Source: an uncultured Muribaculaceae bacterium (GTDB lineage Bacteria; Bacteroidota; Bacteroidia; Bacteroidales; Muribaculaceae). From it: 18,678 nucleotides of DNA. How positions within the stretch are numbered: the first letter of the stretch is position 1; each line of letters begins with the position of its first letter. Where the stretch lies: positions 1 through 18,678 of the forward strand of contig CAMWUM010000004.1 of the NCBI GenBank assembly GCA_947177435.1, read 5' to 3'. Below, one piece after another: positions 14,731 through 18,678 of the stretch. Below the pieces are notes generated by a model that did not search any database, was not told the DNA's origin, and worked only from the letters and a program-made list of their open reading frames with translations. Both the position numbers and the translations under genes were made by a program.

Positions 14731-17700
14731 CAGAGCACAAATCTTACGAGATCCTTCTCGCTGATGCCGATGTTGGCAAGCTCGGCGGTGGCCTGGGCGG
14801 GCACATCCACTCCGTAGAGTTTCATCATATAGGCGAGGTAGCCGGTATTGACGGCCTCGTCGATTCCGGGAGTGCGCTGTGCGTTGTATGCGTCGTAGAT
14901 GCGGCGGCAGATGCTGCCGTAGGTGTCGCCGCCGTAGAGTCCGGAGTTGATGGCCAGGATGAGCGTGTCGGTGTCGCCGGCTTCCTGGGCTGCGGCGCGC
15001 AGGGCCGGGGCGTTGGCGGCGGCCAGGCGCAGCTGTATCAGCAGCGGCAGGTAGTTGAGGTCGTACTGAGCCTCGATGCCGAGCATCTTGTACTGCGATG
15101 AACTGAGCGAGGCGGCGTATCGGGCGGTCTGGCCGTACTCTTTTTGCGCGTTGTCGAGCAGGGCCTGAGCGCGGGCCAGGTCATCGGCATTGCCTGTGGC
15201 CATGTATAACTGCAGGTACTGCGAGGCGAGGGTCAGGCTCAGGTTGTTGTCGTAAGCGGCAGCCTCCACGGGCATCTTCTCCTCAAGCAGGTTGAGCAGG
15301 GCGCGGGCCATGTCGAGACGAGTGGCGGGCACGGGCTGGCCGTTGGCCTTGGCGTGCTCTACGGCCCATGCGGTGGCGGCCTCCGAGCCGCGCTTCATCT
15401 GCTCGTCGGCAGCCTTGATCACGGCATTGCGCATGGTCGATACCATGCGGCGGATGGTCTCGTCGAGGTAGAGGCCCTTGCCGTACTTGGGATCGTCGAG
15501 GCCGCCCCAGCGGAACTTGCCCATGATGTTCTCATAAGCGCGGTCGGCAAGCGGCGACACGGGCGCATCGGCAAACGGGGTCACCTGCTCGGCCACGCCC
15601 GTCGAATACATGCTGCCGTCGAGGCCGAGGTAGTAACTGTTGGGCACGGTGGTGGCGAAGTACACGGGGCGCGTCCAGCCGTCGGCAATCGAGTTGGCCA
15701 CGATGTCGTAGCTCAGCAGGCGGTTGAGATAGACGCCGCCGTTCTCGAGCGCCCTCATCGGCACGTCGGCCATGGTGCGCCATACAGTGTCGGGCTGCGG
15801 GCCGAAGGCCTTGGCCACCGAAGCCGAGTCGACCGGCATGTAGGCGTATCCGACGGTGATTTCCGGATAGCCCGTCTCGGTGTTGGCCGGGAGCGTGGCA
15901 TAGAAATTCTTAAGCATCTCGGTGGCGATCACCGGTTCATCGGAGTGCTTGACCGACGAATAGCCCAGAGCCTCGAGGGCGTAATCCTTGGGCTGGGCCA
16001 GGAAGGGGACCGGCTTGGCGTCGTAGTAGGGATGCTTCAGCTGGTTGGCGTACCAGTCGGTGGCCAGGTACGAGAGGTTGATGACGCGCACGTCGGTGCG
16101 GACGCCTTCCACCTCCTGGGCGTACCACAGGGGGAAGGTGTCGTTATCGCCATAAGTGAATATGATGGCGTCGGGATCGAGCGAGTTGAGGTAGTTCATG
16201 CCGAAGTCGCGGGCGGCGTAGCGGTGTGAGCGGTCGTGGTCGTCCCACGTCTGCGACACCATCTGCAGCGGCACGAGCACGCCCACAAGGCAAGCCACGC
16301 CGGCCATCACGGGATGAGCCCAACCGCAATCGGCACGGGCGGCGTCCTTCTTGGCTTTGCCGTACAGCCAGCGGAGGATAGCGTACAGGGCGGCCACGCC
16401 CATGCCAATCCAGATGGCGAAGGCATAGAACGAGCCGGCGAAGGCATAGTCGCGCTCACGAGGCTGGCCCGGAGTCTGGTTGAGGTAAAGCACGATGGCC
16501 ACGCCCGTCATGAAGAAGAGGAAGAATACAACCCAGAACTGCTTGATGCCGGCGTTGTCGCCTTCCTTGTTGGCGCCGAACGCCTGCCACAGCAGGCCGA
16601 GCAGGCCCATCAGCAGGGGCAGCATGTAGAACACGTTGTGGCCCTTGTTGCCCTTGCCGTATTTGTCGGGCAGGAGGCTCTGGTCGCCGTACAGGGCGTT
16701 GTCGAGCGCCGGGATGCCGGATATCCAGTTGCCCTGGTTAGGCTCGCCGTTGCCCTGGATGTCGTTCTGTCGGCCGGCGAAGTTCCACATGAAATAGCGC
16801 CAGTACATATGCCACATCTGGTAGTTGTGGAAGAAGCGCATGTTGTCCATGTACGTCGGCTTCCAGATGGTCATTGGCGGGAAGTTCTCGCCCACCGACA
16901 GGTCGGTGGCGTGGGTGAAGTAGGGACGCATCGAGTAGATGTCGGTGTAGCCCTGCTGAGCCCACGTGTTGCGCTGGTTGAGGCCGGCCTCGGTCGTGAG
17001 GGGGAAGGTGGCCTCGAGGGCCTCCATGTCCTCGTTTTTATATCCGATCCAGCCCTTGTATCCATTCACGTGCTTGGGGTCGAGGCTGTACATGCGCGGG
17101 AAGAGCATGCACACGTCGTCGGCGTACTTGTACTCGGTCATGTTGGTGTACTCCGCATAGCGGTCGGGCTCGTCGGGGCTCATCTTCGGAGCGCGGCCCC
17201 AGGTGGTGGACTCGTCCATAACCACCATGCCCGTCTCGTCACGCTGCAGCGCCTCGGCCGTGGTCAGCAGGCGAGTCTTGGGCATGCCGTACTCGTCAAA
17301 CTGCACATAGTCCGGAGCGCCCTGCACGCCGGGAGTCTCGGCCCACACCTGCCCGTAGAGCAGCGGGCGCTGGCCGTACTGTTCGCGGTTGAGGTACGAG
17401 GCCAGGGTGAACACGTTGTCGGGGGCGTTCTGGTTCATCTGCGGATTGGCCGACGAGCGGATCAGCAGCAGAGCATACGAAGAATAGCCCACGAATATGA
17501 AGAAGATGCTGAGGATAATCACATTGAACACTCGCACCGGCACCCTACGGCAGAAGAATGCCAGGTACACGGCCAGGCCCAAGGTCAGCAGCGTCCAGAT
17601 CCAGCCGCTGTCGGTCATCAGCGTCAGACCCGACGACAGGCACACCAGCATCAGCAGGCCCTTGATGAGCCATGCGTTCTTGCCTTTGTTGACGGCCCAG

Positions 17701-18536
17701 ATGGCGACGGTGAACAGCGCCAGCATCCACACGGCGTAGATCAGCGCGCCCGTGTTGAAGCTCATGCCCATCGAGTTGACGGCCACCAGCTCGAAGCCCT
17801 GAGCCACCTTGATGAAGCCCGGCACCAGGCCGTAGAGCACCAGCGCCGTGATTACAACCGACACGACCAGGCCCAGAATCGAAGCCATAAGGTTGGCATT
17901 CGGCCACTTGCGGTACACGAACACCAGCACGATGGCCGGGATGCAAAGCAGGTTGAGCAGGTGCACGGCTATCGACACGCCTATCACGTAGGCTATCAGC
18001 ACCAGGAAACGGTCGCTGTGAGGCTGGTCGGCACGATTCTCCCACTTGAGTATCAGCCAGAACACCAGCGCCGTGCAGAACGACGAATATGCGTAGACCT
18101 CGCCCTCGACGGCCGAGAACCAGAACGTGTCAGACCACGTGTAGGCCAGCGCGCCGCACAGGCCCGAGCCCATAATCACCATCATCTTGGTCAGGCTGAA
18201 CGCCTCGCTGCGGCCGGCCACAAGGCGGCGCACCAGATGCGTTATCGTCCAGAACAGCAGCAGGATGGTGCCCGCGCTGAGCAGGGCCGACATGACGTTG
18301 ACAGCCACGGCGGCGCGGCTCATCTCGCAGCCGAACAAGGTCACGAAGAAGCGCGCCGTGAGCATGAAGATAGGGTTGCCCGGCGGGTGGCCCACTTCGA
18401 GCTTAGCGCCCTGCGATATGAACTCGGGGCAATCCCAAAAACTGGCGGTAGGCTCGATGGTGAGCAGATAGGTCACCGCGGCGATGACGAAGCAAAGCCA
18501 CCCGAGCGAATTGTTGATTAGATTGTATCTTTTCAT
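14730..18536 (-). CDS. DUF2723 multi-pass membrane protein, likely GT-C-type glycosyltransferase
   Basis: This 1268-residue protein starts MKRYNLINNSLGW. A TTG one codon upstream is ignored in favour of ATG 18536. The first membrane block (about 10-360, roughly ten helices) has family signatures TASFWDCPEF (30-39, acidic D35 and E38 in the first outer loop as in GT-C enzymes), GHPPGNP (49-55), VEGEVYAYSSF (143-153) and VHLLNL (191-196). A periplasmic stretch (about 365-630) is followed by a second block (about 633-760) with GQPRERDYAFAGSFY (690-704). A soluble C-terminal part then has TYGDNDTFPLWYAQEVEGVR (794-813) and an alpha-helical, TPR-like tail from about 1080. DUF2723 is abundant in Bacteroidota; the human DUF2723 protein TMEM260 is an O-mannosyltransferase, so protein or lipid glycosylation is the best guess. 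It leads an operon with the deacetylase and methyltransferase. Confidence 0.88.
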   Translation of the reverse strand: MKRYNLINNSLGWLCFVIAAVTYLLTIEPTASFWDCPEFISQGAKLEVGHPPGNPIFMLTARFFVTLFGCEMSRAAVAVNVMSALLSAGTILLLFWTITHLVRRLVAGRSEAFSLTKMMVIMGSGLCGALAYTWSDTFWFSAVEGEVYAYSSFCTALVFWLILKWENRADQPHSDRFLVLIAYVIGVSIAVHLLNLLCIPAIVLVFVYRKWPNANLMASILGLVVSVVITALVLYGLVPGFIKVAQGFELVAVNSMGMSFNTGALIYAVWMLALFTVAIWAVNKGKNAWLIKGLLMLVCLSSGLTLMTDSGWIWTLLTLGLAVYLAFFCRRVPVRVFNVIILSIFFIFVGYSSYALLLIRSSANPQMNQNAPDNVFTLASYLNREQYGQRPLLYGQVWAETPGVQGAPDYVQFDEYGMPKTRLLTTAEALQRDETGMVVMDESTTWGRAPKMSPDEPDRYAEYTNMTEYKYADDVCMLFPRMYSLDPKHVNGYKGWIGYKNEDMEALEATFPLTTEAGLNQRNTWAQQGYTDIYSMRPYFTHATDLSVGENFPPMTIWKPTYMDNMRFFHNYQMWHMYWRYFMWNFAGRQNDIQGNGEPNQGNWISGIPALDNALYGDQSLLPDKYGKGNKGHNVFYMLPLLMGLLGLLWQAFGANKEGDNAGIKQFWVVFFLFFMTGVAIVLYLNQTPGQPRERDYAFAGSFYAFAIWIGMGVAALYAILRWLYGKAKKDAARADCGWAHPVMAGVACLVGVLVPLQMVSQTWDDHDRSHRYAARDFGMNYLNSLDPDAIIFTYGDNDTFPLWYAQEVEGVRTDVRVINLSYLATDWYANQLKHPYYDAKPVPFLAQPKDYALEALGYSSVKHSDEPVIATEMLKNFYATLPANTETGYPEITVGYAYMPVDSASVAKAFGPQPDTVWRTMADVPMRALENGGVYLNRLLSYDIVANSIADGWTRPVYFATTVPNSYYLGLDGSMYSTGVAEQVTPFADAPVSPLADRAYENIMGKFRWGGLDDPKYGKGLYLDETIRRMVSTMRNAVIKAADEQMKRGSEAATAWAVEHAKANGQPVPATRLDMARALLNLLEEKMPVEAAAYDNNLSLTLASQYLQLYMATGNADDLARAQALLDNAQKEYGQTARYAASLSSSQYKMLGIEAQYDLNYLPLLIQLRLAAANAPALRAAAQEAGDTDTLILAINSGLYGGDTYGSICRRIYDAYNAQRTPGIDEAVNTGYLAYMMKLYGVDVPAQATAELANIGISEKDLVRFVL

Positions 18537-18564
18537 CAAAAAACGTGATAATCCAATTAATCCG

Positions 18565-18572
18565 CAAATTTA
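18565..18572 (-). promoter_or_regulatory. candidate -7 element of the DUF2723 operon
   Basis: The minus strand reads TAAATTTG, matching TAnnTTTG, 28 bases before the ATG. The sequence 19-21 bases further upstream is G-rich (AATGAGGGGG) with no TTTG, so the -33 element is absent or divergent and activator dependence is possible. Confidence 0.42.
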
Positions 18573-18620
18573 CAAAAAAATGCCCAACCACCCCCTCATT
18601 TTTGCAGTTTTTATATAATC

Positions 18621-18658
18621 AAAAAAACGCCGCGGCCTGGAGGTCGCGGCGTTTTTTT
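18621..18658. terminator. strong bidirectional rho-independent terminator
   Basis: Seven A, then CGCCGCGGCC (18628-18637), a four-base loop TGGA, and GGTCGCGGCG (18642-18651), then seven T. The 10-bp GC-rich stem has one G-T pair and is flanked by A7 and T7, so it can terminate in both directions. It lies upstream of the DUF2723 promoter. It most likely ends a minus-strand gene entering from the right edge, whose coding end is not visible in the last 20 bases. Confidence 0.85.
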
Positions 18659-18678
18659 GTGTGGGCGCTGGATATTAC

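Noticed and set aside
16236..18521. 761-codon open frame on the plus strand
   Set aside because: It lies wholly antisense to the DUF2723 gene, has His/Arg/Val-rich low-quality sequence, and arises from GC-rich third positions of the real gene.

Overview
The window suggests a GC-rich member of the Bacteroidota, probably order Bacteroidales. A gut Muribaculaceae-like genome would fit, but that rank is a guess. The evidence is TAnnTTTG-type -7 promoter elements (one with a correctly spaced TTTG -33 element), a DUF2723 membrane protein, a TamB protein of Bacteroidota type, an efflux operon carrying a PII-like gene, and weak or absent Shine-Dalgarno sites. Genes are packed tightly. No gap exceeds about 155 bases. 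I see no rRNA, tRNA, CRISPR array, insertion sequence or phage gene.

Left block, minus strand, 5460 to 1: an S41-family lipoprotein peptidase, a small two-helix membrane protein, and a long TamB-like protein that runs off the left edge. Spacing of 24-44 bases suggests one transcript. The 5461-5613 gap is a divergent promoter region. From it a plus-strand gene (5614-6456) encodes a BadF/N-acetylglucosamine-kinase-fold protein whose phosphate-binding and catalytic residues look degenerate.

Middle block, minus strand, 13336 to 6425: a tripartite efflux operon (TolC-like outer-membrane factor, lipoprotein adaptor, HAE1-type RND pump), then a small PII-like protein and queG (epoxyqueuosine reductase). 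PII-like and queG overlap by 25 bases, so the whole set is probably co-transcribed. The 3' end of queG overlaps the convergent kinase-like gene by 32 bases. Within queG lie two strong inverted repeats, one of which appears to have rewritten the codons after the second iron-sulfur motif.

Right block, minus strand, 18536 to 13454: a three-gene, translationally coupled operon of a DUF2723 membrane protein (likely a GT-C-type glycosyltransferase), a NodB-fold polysaccharide deacetylase and a small class I O-methyltransferase. A strong bidirectional-looking terminator at 18621-18658 isolates it from whatever lies to the right.

Most of the window is ordinary Bacteroidota core content. The points most worth a second look are the putative pseudokinase, the inverted duplication inside queG, the PII-like gene coupled to an RND pump, and a heptamer tandem repeat directly upstream of the RND start codon.
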